The notes: generated by a model from the letters alone, not told the origin. Counted from the first letter of the stretch, positions 1 through 8,542 are shown. The stretch: DNA of 64,000 bases from Sphingobium indicum B90A (GCF_000264945.2 NZ_CP013070.1:1302001-1366000); one strand, 5' to 3'. A program made the numbers and translations.

Positions 1-1
1 C

Positions 2-322
2 CGGCCGCCTTCAGAATGGGTGATGATCCTGGCACAGCGAGGGCTGGACATCTCGGAGCGCACCCTGCGCGAGAAGGCCCACAAGCTGGAAGCATATCAC
101 AAGCTGGGGCGGGCGATGCTGATCACCCCGGCGCAAATGGACGTAATTCTCGGAGACAAACGATGTCGCTCGAACCCTATAAGAGAGGGTCGCTCTGGTG
201 GGCAAAGGGGCGTGTCGAATATCTCGGCAAGCCGATCACAGAATACTACCGATGCAGCACTGGCGCATCTGAGGCAGCGGGCGCATGGGCGTGGTGCCGC
301 GACGAAGAAGAGCGCCGCATAA
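2..322 (+). CDS. Partial helix-turn-helix DNA-binding protein (excisionase-like), 5' end outside window
   Basis: An open frame runs in from the left edge and stops at 322. Its readable part contains ISERTLREKA followed by KLGRAMLITPAQMD, which looks like a MerR/excisionase-type winged helix-turn-helix of the kind often found next to phage or island integrases, where it controls excision or integrase expression. No start codon is certain: internal ATGs occur at 20 and 23, but the frame is open to the window edge, so the gene is probably truncated here. It overlaps the integrase start at 163 by 160 nt in another frame, which is unusually long. The C-terminal third, which lies in the overlap, is basic and low in recognisable structure. 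The function is inferred from the motif and the neighbour only, and a chance open frame cannot be excluded. Confidence 0.45.
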   Translation, partial: RPPSEWVMILAQRGLDISERTLREKAHKLEAYHKLGRAMLITPAQMDVILGDKRCRSNPIREGRSGGQRGVSNISASRSQNTTDAALAHLRQRAHGRGAATKKSAA

Positions 323-1290
323 ATGAGCATCTGCTTGGCGCCAACCGGACACTGACATTCGCGGAGGCTGTCATACTCTATCCAGCGAACCCGAAAACGG
401 CCACCTACCTGATTCCCATCGTGGAAGAGTGGGGCAAGAAGCTGCTGTCATCCATCGCCCCGAAAGACGTCCGGGCACTGGCGCAGAAGATCTATCCCGA
501 TGCCTCGACCGACACATGGACGCGTCAGGTCATCACGCCGGTTCGCGCTGTCATCAACAGCTTTCGAGACAGCGACAAGGGCGAGGCATTCCGGGTCAAG
601 GGCTTCTCGAAACAGGAGCGCATCAAGCAGGATAAGCGGCGCGGGAAACGCAGTCGGATCAAGCGCGAGCCGGGCAGTTGGGAATGGCTGCTGAAATTCC
701 GCCAGCACGCCCCACAGCGCCATGCGGCCTTGGCTCTAACCATGTTCGTGACCGGAGCGAGGATCAGTCAGGCCGTCCAGATGCATCCCAAAGACCATTG
801 CAAACTGGATGAGGGTCTTATCTGCATTCCAGGCGCCAAAGGGCATGAGGACCGCTGGTTGCCAATTCCCGCCGAACTGGTGGAGGAATTGAAGTCGCTC
901 CCTCTGATGTGGCCGCGCGGGGCGAAGCGGACCGACGAGAACCTCCGCCTCTTCGGCTTCGCGGACCGCTCCAGTCCGCGCAAGGGATGGACCAAGGCGT
1001 GCAAGGAAGCTGAGATACCCTTCATCCCGTTCCACGCAGCCGGTCGCCACGGCTTCGGGCAGGAGATGAACGTCCGCCAATCGATCGATGAGAAGGCGGC
1101 GGGGGAATTCGGTGGCTGGGCAGACACCGCCCTTATGAAGCGCACCTACACCCATGCCGAAGAGGTCGCCGGAAAGGTTCACGAAGCCTTCTATCGTGGC
1201 CTGAGAGAGGCTGAAAAACTCACCAAGATTTCACTTTCCGCTGGTGCTATTCCGTACAAATCGCGTACAAAGCAGAAGAAGAAGGGATGA
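163..1290 (+). CDS. Tyrosine recombinase / integrase of an integrative element
   Basis: A 375-residue tyrosine recombinase that would cut and join DNA at att sites. The catalytic set is readable: Arg200 (TGARIS), Lys226 in the beta-hairpin (GAKGHEDRWLPI), His291-x-x-x-Arg295 (HAAGRH), Trp319 (GGWAD, in the usual His/Trp position) and the nucleophile Tyr329 (RTYTH). The N-terminal half should carry the arm- and core-binding domains. I chose ATG 163 (MSLEPYKRGS) because the family usually begins close to this; the frame is open further upstream (to 16) but those residues look non-coding and overlap the helix-turn-helix gene. The C-terminus is lysine-rich. About 40 nt after the stop lies a 3' fragment of a tRNA-Val gene, so the gene sits against its own attachment site, as in tRNA-targeted genomic islands and prophages. 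Confidence 0.93.
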   Translation: MSLEPYKRGSLWWAKGRVEYLGKPITEYYRCSTGASEAAGAWAWCRDEEERRINEHLLGANRTLTFAEAVILYPANPKTATYLIPIVEEWGKKLLSSIAPKDVRALAQKIYPDASTDTWTRQVITPVRAVINSFRDSDKGEAFRVKGFSKQERIKQDKRRGKRSRIKREPGSWEWLLKFRQHAPQRHAALALTMFVTGARISQAVQMHPKDHCKLDEGLICIPGAKGHEDRWLPIPAELVEELKSLPLMWPRGAKRTDENLRLFGFADRSSPRKGWTKACKEAEIPFIPFHAAGRHGFGQEMNVRQSIDEKAAGEFGGWADTALMKRTYTHAEEVAGKVHEAFYRGLREAEKLTKISLSAGAIPYKSRTKQKKKG

Positions 1291-1329
1291 ATATGTCTTT
1301 CGATTCAACGCGGTATCTGAACCGGATTT

Positions 1330-1379
1330 CTCCCTTCACACGGGTGGGGTCACAGGTTCAATCCCTGTCGCGCCCACCA
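1330..1379 (+). other. Displaced 3' fragment of tRNA-Val(CAC): attachment-site junction (attR-like)
   Basis: This stretch is the 3' half of a tRNA: anticodon loop TTCACAC (1335-1341, anticodon CAC), a perfect T-stem ACAGG/CCTGT with loop TTCAATC (1352-1368), acceptor strand CGCGCCC and ACCA (1369-1379). No D-arm or matching 5' acceptor strand (it would read GGGCGCG) exists upstream, so this is not a functional tRNA. The anticodon stem pairs except for a T-T mismatch at 1331/1345, which suggests the host tRNA sequence begins around 1332 and that everything to the left belongs to the element. Such a fragment is what remains when an element integrates into a tRNA 3' half and supplies its own copy. 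The intact gene should then lie at the other end, left of this window. Confidence 0.85.
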
Positions 1380-1429
1380 TGGCCCGTCTGGAACCGGCCA
1401 TGGGTTTGAAGAAATATTATTTCTCAACA

Positions 1430-1457
1430 TTGATCTTTTCATCCGCTTGGCGCTAAT
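1430..1457 (+). promoter_or_regulatory. Possible sigma-70-type promoter for the peptidase gene
   Basis: TTGATC (1430-1435) and GCTAAT (1452-1457) are separated by 16 bp and lie about 50 nt before the chosen start of the peptidase gene, on the host side of the attachment junction. The match is moderate and made by eye only. Confidence 0.3.
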
Positions 1458-1506
1458 TTCGCGCGCATGCGCTGCGGCTCTGTCGCGGTCCAAGCAAGGG
1501 ATGAAA

Positions 1507-3723
1507 ATGTCGCCATATCTGAAAAGCGGCGCGGCTGTCGGCGCGCTGTTGCTTTCCGTGATTTCCGCCCAGGCGCAGGAAAAGCTGACGCTGGAGCGGG
1601 TGTTCGCCAGTCCCGACCTGTCCGGTCCGCAGCCCAGGGCGTTGAAGCTGTCCCCCGACGGCAAGCTGGTGACGCTGCTGAAACCGCGGACGGATGAGAA
1701 GGAGCGGCTCGACCTGTGGGCGGTGGATACGTCCACGGGCGCGGAACGAATGCTGGTCGATTCGAAGAAGACCGGCAGCGGCGCGGAGCTTTCCGAGGCG
1801 GAGAAAATGCAGCGGGAGCGGGATCGCTCCGTCGCGGGCAGCACCGGCATCGTCGGCTATGACTGGGCGCCGGACGGGAAATCCATCCTGGTGCCGGTCG
1901 ATGGCGACCTTTATCTGGCGGCGCTGGACGGAAAGGTGACGCGGCTCACCGATACGCCGGACGGGGAACTGAACGGAGTGGTCAGTCCGAAGGGCGGCTA
2001 TGTCTCCTTCGTGCGCGGCGGCAATTTCTTCGTCCAGCCGATGGGCGGCGCGGAAAGGCAGTTGACCCAGGGCGCCGGCGATACGGTGAGCTGGGGCGTC
2101 GCCGAATTCGTCGCGCAGGAGGAAATGGACCGGCGCACCGGCTATTGGTGGTCGCCCGACGACAGGCTGATCGCGGTCGCCCGCGTGGATGAAAGCCCGG
2201 TCGGCATCGTCACCCGCACCGCCATCGGCGGCGAGGGCACCAAGGTCTATCAGCAGCGCTATCCGGCGGCCGGAACGCCCAATGCATTGGTCGAACTTTA
2301 TGTGATGAAGCCGGAGGGCGGCGCGCCGGTGAAGGTCGATCTCGGCACGGAGAAGGATATTTACCTTGCCCGCGTCGACTGGTCGAAGGACGGCAGGACG
2401 CTCTATGTCCAGCGCGAGAGCCGGGATCAGAAGACGCTGGACCTGCTGGCGGTCGATCCGGCGACCGGCAAGGCGCGGGCGATCCTGACCGAAAGGGCGA
2501 AAAGCTGGATCAACCTCAGCAATAATTTCACGCCGCTCAAGGACGGCAGCTTCCTCTGGTGGTCGGAAAGGACCGGCCATGGGCATCTCTACCATGTGCG
2601 GGGCGGCAAGTGGACGGCGCTCACCAGCGGCGACTGGGAAGTGCGCGACGTGGTGGGCGTGGATGAGGGGAAGGGCCTCGTCTATTTCACCGGCAACAGG
2701 GAAACGCCGCTGGAGCAGCAGCTTTACGCGGCGTCGCTGGCCAAGGCGGGACCGCTGCGGCAGTTGACCGCGACCGGCTGGTGGAATGACGCGGTGATGG
2801 ATGGGACCGCGAGCCGCATCGTCGTGGCGCGCAGCAATGCGGACCAGCCCAGGCAGGTATATCTGGCCGACAGCGCGGGCAAGCAACTGAACTGGCTGTC
2901 GGAAAACGCGATCAAGGGGGATCATCCCTATGCGCCCTATCTCGCCAGCCATGCGAAGACGAGGTTCGGCACGATCAGGGCGGCGGACGGGTCGACGCTC
3001 TATACCCGGATCATGACGCCGCCGCTGGAGGCCGGGAAGCGCTATCCGGTCTTCATGCTGCATTATGGCGGGCCGGGCGCCGGGCGGCAGGTGACCAACT
3101 CATGGGGTTCGCCCATCTACCAATATCTGGTGGACCGGGGCTGGATCGTCTTCGCGGTCGACAATCGCGGCACGCCCGACCGGGGCAAGGCGTTCGAGGA
3201 CCAGATCTACCATGCCATGGGCACGGTCGAGGTGGAGGACCAGTTGAAGGGCGTCGAGTGGCTCAAGACGCAGCCCTATGTCGATCCCCGGCGGATCGCG
3301 ACCTATGGATGGTCCTATGGCGGCTATATGTCGTTGAAGCTGCTGGAGAAGGCGCCGGGTGTTTTCTCGGCGGCGGTGGCGGGCGCGCCGGTGACGAAGT
3401 GGGAATTGTACGACACCCATTATACCGAGCGCTATCTGGGCCAGCCGCAGGAGAAGCCGAGCGCCTATCCCGGATCCGGCGCGGTGGACGAGGCGGTGAA
3501 GATCAAGGATCCGCTGCTGCTGGTCCACGGCATGTCGGACGACAATGTGGTGTTCGACAATTCGACCGCGCTGATCGCGAAGATGCAGGGCGCGGCCGTG
3601 CCGTTCGAGATGATGGTCTATCCGGGCCAGACCCATCGCGTCGGCGGGCCGGGGATCAGCGTGCATCTGTGGCGGACGATCGAGGATTTCCTGGCGCGGG
3701 AGGGGACGGGGCCAGAAAAATGA
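1507..3723 (+). CDS. Secreted S9-family dipeptidyl-peptidase IV-like serine peptidase
   Basis: A 738-residue prolyl-oligopeptidase-fold enzyme expected to release X-Pro dipeptides from peptides in the periplasm. The start at 1507 (MSPYLKSG) has an AAGGG Shine-Dalgarno six bases upstream; the in-frame ATG at 1501 touches that site and is less likely. Residues 1-24 form a signal peptide ending AQAQ. An N-terminal beta-propeller (about 35-480) is followed by the alpha/beta-hydrolase domain with catalytic Ser603 (GWSYGGYM), Asp678 (SDDNV) and His710 (QTHRV). A double-glutamate motif (AQEEMDRR) fits the DPP-IV N-terminal aminodipeptide-binding loop. It is the first host gene to the right of the tRNA-Val fragment and appears monocistronic, followed by a long hairpin repeat. 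The family is secure; the substrate is inferred. Confidence 0.92.
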   Translation: MSPYLKSGAAVGALLLSVISAQAQEKLTLERVFASPDLSGPQPRALKLSPDGKLVTLLKPRTDEKERLDLWAVDTSTGAERMLVDSKKTGSGAELSEAEKMQRERDRSVAGSTGIVGYDWAPDGKSILVPVDGDLYLAALDGKVTRLTDTPDGELNGVVSPKGGYVSFVRGGNFFVQPMGGAERQLTQGAGDTVSWGVAEFVAQEEMDRRTGYWWSPDDRLIAVARVDESPVGIVTRTAIGGEGTKVYQQRYPAAGTPNALVELYVMKPEGGAPVKVDLGTEKDIYLARVDWSKDGRTLYVQRESRDQKTLDLLAVDPATGKARAILTERAKSWINLSNNFTPLKDGSFLWWSERTGHGHLYHVRGGKWTALTSGDWEVRDVVGVDEGKGLVYFTGNRETPLEQQLYAASLAKAGPLRQLTATGWWNDAVMDGTASRIVVARSNADQPRQVYLADSAGKQLNWLSENAIKGDHPYAPYLASHAKTRFGTIRAADGSTLYTRIMTPPLEAGKRYPVFMLHYGGPGAGRQVTNSWGSPIYQYLVDRGWIVFAVDNRGTPDRGKAFEDQIYHAMGTVEVEDQLKGVEWLKTQPYVDPRRIATYGWSYGGYMSLKLLEKAPGVFSAAVAGAPVTKWELYDTHYTERYLGQPQEKPSAYPGSGAVDEAVKIKDPLLLVHGMSDDNVVFDNSTALIAKMQGAAVPFEMMVYPGQTHRVGGPGISVHLWRTIEDFLAREGTGPEK

Positions 3724-3726
3724 GGT

Positions 3727-3797
3727 TCCGTGTTCCTGCGCAGGCAGGAACCCAGTTCAACGGTGGAACTAGGCTCCTGCCTGCGCAGGAGCACGGA
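3727..3797. repeat. Long palindromic repeat (REP-like) between peptidase gene and asd
   Basis: A left arm at 3727-3750 and a right arm at 3773-3797 are near-perfect reverse complements (core CCTGCGCAGGCAGGA / TCCTGCCTGCGCAGG), giving an approximately 24-bp stem with a short loop. It begins 3 nt after the peptidase stop and could end transcription or protect the mRNA 3' end. No T-tract follows, so I call it a dispersed palindrome rather than a classic terminator. Confidence 0.75.
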
Positions 3798-3917
3798 GCG
3801 GCAGGATGGAGATAAGAAGCCCCGCTTCGGCCCGATAAACCGCTTGTCGCTGGACAAACGGCGCAATGCCGCTATGGTGCCCACTCCGCAATTGTGCATG
3901 GAGTGGAGTGTTAAGTC

Positions 3918-4943
3918 ATGGGCTACAAGGTCGTCGTCGTTGGTGCCACCGGAAATGTGGGCCGCGAGATGCTGACCATTCTCGCCGAACGCGAGTTCCC
4001 TATTGACGAGATCGCGGCGGTCGCATCGCCCCGGTCGCAGGGCACCGAAATCGATTTCGGTGACACCGGCAAGACGCTCAAATGCAAGAATATCGAGCAT
4101 TTCGACTTCACCGGGTGGGACATCGCGCTGTTCGCCGCGGGCTCCGGCCCGACGGCGGAATATGCGCCCAAGGCGGCTGCGGCGGGCTGCGTGGTGATCG
4201 ACAATTCGTCGCTCTATCGCATGGACCCCGACGTGCCGCTGATCGTGCCCGAAGTGAATCCGGACGCCATCGACGGTTACAAGAAGAAGAACATCATCGC
4301 GAACCCGAACTGCTCGACTGCGCAGATGGTCGTGGCGCTCAAGCCGCTGCATGACGCCGCGACGATCAAGCGCGTCGTCGTCGCCACCTACCAGTCGGTG
4401 TCCGGCGCGGGCAAGGCGGGCATGGACGAGCTGTTCGAACAGTCGCGCAACATCTTCGTCGGCGATCCGGCCGAGCCAAAGAAGTTCACCAAGCAGATCG
4501 CCTTCAACGTGATCCCGCATATCGACGTCTTCCTGGACGATGGTTCGACCAAGGAAGAATGGAAGATGGTCGCGGAAACCAAGAAGATCCTCGATCCCAA
4601 GGTGAAGGTCACGGCGACCTGCGTGCGCGTGCCGGTGTTCGTCGGCCATTCCGAAGCGATCAACATTGAATTCGAGAATGAGATTTCGGCGGAGCAGGCC
4701 CAGAACATCCTGCGGGAGGCGCCCGGCGTGATGCTGGTCGACAAGCGCGAGGATGGCGGTTACGTCACCCCGGTCGAATGCGTGGGCGACTATGCGACCT
4801 TCATCAGCCGCGTGCGGGAGGATTCGACCATCGACAACGGCCTGAACCTCTGGTGCGTCAGCGACAATCTGCGCAAGGGCGCGGCGCTCAATGCCGTGCA
4901 GATCGCGGAACTGCTGGGCCGCCGTCACCTGAAGAAGGGCTGA
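3918..4943 (+). CDS. asd: Aspartate-semialdehyde dehydrogenase
   Basis: A 341-residue cytosolic enzyme that reduces aspartyl-4-phosphate to aspartate semialdehyde with NADPH, the branch point to lysine/diaminopimelate, threonine and methionine. The N-terminus has the Rossmann motif VVVGATGNVGREM, and the catalytic cysteine is Cys132 in NPNCSTAQM. The substrate-binding stretch RVPVFVGHSEA is also present. Length is normal for the bacterial family. The ATG at 3918 is the only start that keeps the Rossmann strand at the N-terminus. Ten bases separate its stop from the next membrane-protein gene, so asd probably heads a three-gene transcript with the genes at 4954 and 5639, although those have no obvious metabolic link to it. 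Confidence 0.97.
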   Translation: MGYKVVVVGATGNVGREMLTILAEREFPIDEIAAVASPRSQGTEIDFGDTGKTLKCKNIEHFDFTGWDIALFAAGSGPTAEYAPKAAAAGCVVIDNSSLYRMDPDVPLIVPEVNPDAIDGYKKKNIIANPNCSTAQMVVALKPLHDAATIKRVVVATYQSVSGAGKAGMDELFEQSRNIFVGDPAEPKKFTKQIAFNVIPHIDVFLDDGSTKEEWKMVAETKKILDPKVKVTATCVRVPVFVGHSEAINIEFENEISAEQAQNILREAPGVMLVDKREDGGYVTPVECVGDYATFISRVREDSTIDNGLNLWCVSDNLRKGAALNAVQIAELLGRRHLKKG

Positions 4944-4953
4944 GGTTCTTGCC

Positions 4954-5634
4954 ATGATCTCCGGCGCTGCTGTCTGGAAAGCCGTTCCAGTCGCGCAGCG
5001 CCGGATGATCATTGTGGCTGTAGCGGCGATTTTCGCCGCCAATGTCGACCAACCCTATCCCGAACTGGCTCCGCTCCAGCATGGGCCGACCCTCCTTTTG
5101 GCCCTTGTCGCGCCGTGGCTGCTGCGGCGATGGCCTTTGTCGAACGGGTCTGCGGCGTGCATCCTCATTTTCCTGCTGCTGCACACGCTGGGCGGTAGAT
5201 ATCTCTATTCCTACGTGCCCTATGACGCCTGGGCGCGGGCGGTCAGCGGGCATGATGTTTCCGGCACCTTGGGGCTTGCGCGCAATGGTTATGACCGGCT
5301 CGTGCATTTCGCCTTCGGCGCTCTGCTGACGGCGCCCATGGCGGAGGCGGTTCGGCGTCATGGCAATATGCGGGCGGGCTGGAGCCTTGCCTTCGCCTTC
5401 ATCTTCGTGGGGTTCGCCGGGGCCCTGTACGAGATTTTCGAATGGCTGCTGAGCGTTGTCGCCGCCGGCCGGACCGCCGACTGGTATAATGGCCAGCAAG
5501 GCGACATGTGGGATCCGCAAAAGGACATGGCGGCCGCGCAGATCGGCAGCGCCCTGGCTCTCGTCTGGCTTCTCGCCACTCGACAAGGGCAGGGCGAGGC
5601 CATATCGCCGGACCCGCATTCATCCAAGGAGTAG
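4954..5634 (+). CDS. DUF2238 / YjdF-family integral membrane protein
   Basis: A 226-residue polytopic membrane protein. Hydrophobic segments lie at about 18-35, 47-60, 68-82, 115-130, 140-165 and 190-206. The polar motifs NGYDRLVHFAFG and ALYEIFEW, then GQQGDMWDPQKDM, are characteristic of the DUF2238 (YjdF) family, whose function is unknown. The conserved Asp, His and Glu residues in or near membrane segments suggest a metal- or lipid-handling enzyme, but that is inference. It starts 10 nt after asd and its stop lies 4 nt before the GTG start of a hydrolase gene, so it is translated from a shared message. No signal peptide other than the first membrane helix is seen. Confidence 0.85.
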   Translation: MISGAAVWKAVPVAQRRMIIVAVAAIFAANVDQPYPELAPLQHGPTLLLALVAPWLLRRWPLSNGSAACILIFLLLHTLGGRYLYSYVPYDAWARAVSGHDVSGTLGLARNGYDRLVHFAFGALLTAPMAEAVRRHGNMRAGWSLAFAFIFVGFAGALYEIFEWLLSVVAAGRTADWYNGQQGDMWDPQKDMAAAQIGSALALVWLLATRQGQGEAISPDPHSSKE

Positions 5635-5638
5635 CCGC

Positions 5639-6400
5639 GTGTCCGACCTGCCCATCGAAAAGCTGGAGATCAAGGGTTTGGGAGGGCTTCCGCTTGCCGT
5701 GCATGTGGTGGGGCAGGGGCGAGACCTGGTGCTGATCCACGGCTATTTCTCCAATGCCTGGACCAACTGGATACGCTACGGCCATGCCGCGAGACTGGTC
5801 GAGGCGGGTTTCCGCCTCATCCTGCCGGACCTGCGGGGGCATGGCGAAAGCGGCAAGCCGCATGACCCGGCCGCCTATCCGCCGGACGCCTTGACGGAGG
5901 ACGGGCTGGCGCTGGTCGAACAGATGGGGCTGACCGACTATGATCTGGGCGGCTATTCGCTCGGCGCGCGGACGACCGCGCGGATGCTGGCGCGGGGGGC
6001 GACGCCGCGCAGGGTGATCCTGGCCGGCATGGGGCTGCGCGGCCTGGTCCAGACGCTCGACAATGGCGGCTATTATCGCAAAGTCCTGACAAACCTGGGC
6101 ACGTTCGAGCGCGGGACTTCGGAATGGATGACGGAAGCCTTCCTGAAGACCACCAAGGGCGATCCTGTCGCGATGCTGCACATCCTCAACACCTTCGTCG
6201 ATACGCCCAGGGATGTCATCGCCGGCTTCCAACAGCCAACCGAGGTCATTTGCGGGGCCGACGACCGGGACAATGGCGTGGCGCAGGAACTGGCCGATCT
6301 GCTGCCCAATGGGCGCTATGTCGAAATTCCGGGGAACCATATGAATGCCGTGACCCGGAAGGAATTGGGGCAGGCGATGGCGGATTTCCTGACGGCTTGA
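5639..6400 (+). CDS. Alpha/beta-fold hydrolase
   Basis: A 253-residue soluble alpha/beta hydrolase. The start is taken as GTG 5639 (residues VSDLPIEKLE) because AAGGA lies 8 nt upstream; the frame is open further upstream only as a shadow of the preceding gene. The oxyanion-loop sequence LIHGYFSN, nucleophile Ser107 in GGYSLGAR, acid GADDRDN and His in PGNHMNAV form a complete triad. It could be an esterase, a haloperoxidase-like enzyme or a 3-oxoadipate-enol-lactonase relative; the substrate is not predictable from sequence. It is the last gene of the asd-DUF2238-hydrolase run and is followed by a REP-like palindrome. Confidence 0.88.
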   Translation: MSDLPIEKLEIKGLGGLPLAVHVVGQGRDLVLIHGYFSNAWTNWIRYGHAARLVEAGFRLILPDLRGHGESGKPHDPAAYPPDALTEDGLALVEQMGLTDYDLGGYSLGARTTARMLARGATPRRVILAGMGLRGLVQTLDNGGYYRKVLTNLGTFERGTSEWMTEAFLKTTKGDPVAMLHILNTFVDTPRDVIAGFQQPTEVICGADDRDNGVAQELADLLPNGRYVEIPGNHMNAVTRKELGQAMADFLTA

Positions 6401-6417
6401 TTTTCCGGCGTCCCCCT

Positions 6418-6495
6418 CCGTTCGGGCTGAGCCTGTCGAAGCCTCTTCCTTTTCTTCAAGAAAGTAAGATCCTTCGACAAGCTCAGGGCGAACGG
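6418..6495. repeat. REP-like palindrome with TTCGGGCTGAGCCTGTCGAAG arms
   Basis: The arms at 6418-6441 and 6472-6495 are near-perfect inverted copies separated by about 30 nt. This motif (TGAGC.TGTCGAAG) is a common extragenic palindrome in sphingomonads and some other Proteobacteria. It sits between two convergent genes and may act as a transcription barrier. Confidence 0.7.
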
Positions 6496-6530
6496 GTGTT
6501 GGGTGATCGCTTCATGGGATATGGCCGCGC

Positions 6531-7985
6531 TTAACGGAATGGCGGTTCGTTGAAGGCGCGCAGCTTGCGGCTGTGCAGTTTCGGCCCCTCCTGCCGCAGC
6601 AGTTCGCAGGTCATCAGGCCCACGCGCAGATGGCCCGCAATCGCCTCCTCATAAAAGCGATTGGCCTGACCCGGCAATTTCAGTTCGCCATGGATCGGCT
6701 TGTCCGAAACGCAGAGCAGCGTTCCATAGGGCACGCGGAAGCGATAGCCCTGCGCCGCGATGGTGGCGGACTCCATGTCGATGCCCACGGCTCGCGACAG
6801 GCTGAACCGCAGGGCCGAACTCGAATAGCGCAGTTCCCAGTTGCGGTCGTCGGTCGTCACGACCGTGCCCGTGCGCAGGCGACGCTTGAAATCCTCCCGG
6901 TCGTCGCCGCCCAGCACGGCCTCGGCCGCCCTGGCCAGCGCCACCTGAACCTCCGCAATGGCGGGAACCGGGATTTCCGGCGGCAGCATCTCGTCCAGCA
7001 CATGGTCGTCGCGCAGATAGGCGTGCGCCAGCACATAGTCGCCGATCCGCTGGCTGGGGCGCAGGCCGCCGCAATGGCCGATCATCAGCCAGGCCTCCGG
7101 CCGCACCACCGCCAGATGGTCGCAGATCGTCTTGGCGTTGGAGGGGCCGACGCCGATATTGACCAGCGTGATCCCGCTGCGATCCGGGGCGATCAGGTGA
7201 TAGGCGGGCATCTGGTGCTTGCGCCAGGCGCTGTCCGCGATCATCCGGGCCGGATCGGCGGTCTCCGGCGTCACATAGACCCCGCCTGCCCCTGACAGCG
7301 CGGTATAGAAACTGCCCTCCCGCTGCAATTCGGCGCAGGCCCAGGCAACGAATTCGTCGACATAGCGGTGATAGTTGGTGAACAATATGTAGCGCTGCAC
7401 ATGTTCCGCCGGAGTGCCGGTATAATGTTTGAGGCGCGCCAGAGAGAAGTCGGTGCGCAGGCCGTCGAACAGCGCCAGCGGCCTTTCGCCCTCCATATCC
7501 TGCATGAACAGGCCGTCCGCGATCTCATCCCCGATTTCCGCCAGTTCGGTGGCCGGGAAATGGCGGGCGAGTTCGGTGGGCGGCGTGCCGTCCAGCGCGC
7601 TCATGTCCAACCCGTCCAGGACATAGGGGAAGGGAATCTGCTGGCCGCTGATCCCGGTTTCCACCGTCACGCCATAGTCGCGGACGAGGAGGTCGATCTG
7701 TTCCGCCAGATAGTCGCCGAACATGGCGGGGCGGGTGACGGTGGTCACATAGCGCCCCGGCCTGGACAGCCGCGCGAAGGAGCGGCCGGGCGGCGGCGCC
7801 TCCGACTCGCCATGATGGACGATGCGCAATTCCGGATAGCAGAAACGCCTGTCGGTCTTGGCTTCCGCTGGCGGAACGCTGCCGTCGCGGGCGTAGGCGC
7901 GCATGGCCTCGCGGAGATTTTCGATGGAGTTCCGATAGATGTCGTCGAGTTCGGCGACGATTGCACTGCCGATGCTTCTTGTCAT
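6531..7985 (-). CDS. amn: AMP nucleosidase
   Basis: A 484-residue enzyme hydrolysing AMP to adenine and ribose 5-phosphate, part of adenylate-pool control. The N-terminal regulatory region (about 1-180, containing YRNSIENLREAMRAY and RRFCYPEL) is followed by a nucleoside-phosphorylase-type catalytic domain with GITLVNIGVGPSNAKT, MIGHCGGLRPSQ and VGIDMESATIAAQGYRFRV. I chose ATG 7985 (MTRSIGSA), which has AAGGGA a few bases upstream; a GTG at 8003 would add six residues. Length agrees with the proteobacterial family. It is convergent with the hydrolase gene, and a peroxiredoxin gene lies upstream on the same strand, 75 nt away. Confidence 0.95.
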   Translation of the reverse strand: MTRSIGSAIVAELDDIYRNSIENLREAMRAYARDGSVPPAEAKTDRRFCYPELRIVHHGESEAPPPGRSFARLSRPGRYVTTVTRPAMFGDYLAEQIDLLVRDYGVTVETGISGQQIPFPYVLDGLDMSALDGTPPTELARHFPATELAEIGDEIADGLFMQDMEGERPLALFDGLRTDFSLARLKHYTGTPAEHVQRYILFTNYHRYVDEFVAWACAELQREGSFYTALSGAGGVYVTPETADPARMIADSAWRKHQMPAYHLIAPDRSGITLVNIGVGPSNAKTICDHLAVVRPEAWLMIGHCGGLRPSQRIGDYVLAHAYLRDDHVLDEMLPPEIPVPAIAEVQVALARAAEAVLGGDDREDFKRRLRTGTVVTTDDRNWELRYSSSALRFSLSRAVGIDMESATIAAQGYRFRVPYGTLLCVSDKPIHGELKLPGQANRFYEEAIAGHLRVGLMTCELLRQEGPKLHSRKLRAFNEPPFR

Positions 7986-8059
7986 CGTCCCTTGGTAACG
8001 CACTTATAGGGCCGAAGGAAGATGCGCGCCCGAATTGCAGGCGCGCATCCTGGCGAAAA

Positions 8060-8542
8060 TCAGATCTGGTCGAGCAGATATTCGGCCGACGACACCTTGA
8101 AATCGCCCGGCGCCTCGACATTCAGTTCCGCGACGACGCCGTCCTTGACGATCATGGAGAAGCGCTGTCCCCGCGTGCCGAGGCCGAACTTGCTGCCGTC
8201 CATGGTAAGGCCCACGGCCTGCGCGAATTCGCCATTGCCGTCCGCCAGCATCGTCACCTTGCCGTCGGCATTGGCGGACTTGCCCCAGGCGCCCATGACG
8301 AAGGCGTCGTTGACGGCGGTGCAGGCGATCTCGTCCACGCCCTTGCCCTTCAGTTCCTCCGCCTTCTCGACGAAGCCGGGCAGATGGCGCGCGGAGCAGG
8401 TGGGCGTGAAGGCCCCCGGCACGGAGAACAGCGCGACGGTGCGACCGGCGAAGAAATCGTCCGAAGCGACCTGCTCCGGGCCGTTCTCGGTCATCTTGAC
8501 GAAAGTGGTGCTGGGGACGCGTTCGCCCTTCGAAATGGTCAT
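8060..8542 (-). CDS. Peroxiredoxin (Prx5 / atypical 2-Cys type)
   Basis: A 160-residue thiol peroxidase that reduces hydrogen peroxide and alkyl hydroperoxides. The peroxidatic cysteine is Cys49 in PGAFTPTCS, and a second cysteine (Cys74, EIACTAVND) is the one seen in many bacterial Prx5 proteins that are recycled by glutathione or glutaredoxin. No fused glutaredoxin domain is present. ATG 8542 is preceded by a strong AGGAGG at the expected distance. No signal peptide is seen, so it acts in the cytosol. It is divergent from yqgE. Confidence 0.94.
   Translation of the reverse strand: MTISKGERVPSTTFVKMTENGPEQVASDDFFAGRTVALFSVPGAFTPTCSARHLPGFVEKAEELKGKGVDEIACTAVNDAFVMGAWGKSANADGKVTMLADGNGEFAQAVGLTMDGSKFGLGTRGQRFSMIVKDGVVAELNVEAPGDFKVSSAEYLLDQI

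Noticed and set aside
1330..1379. A functional tRNA-Val gene
   Set aside because: No D-arm and no 5' acceptor strand precede it, and the anticodon stem has a mismatch. It is a displaced 3' fragment.
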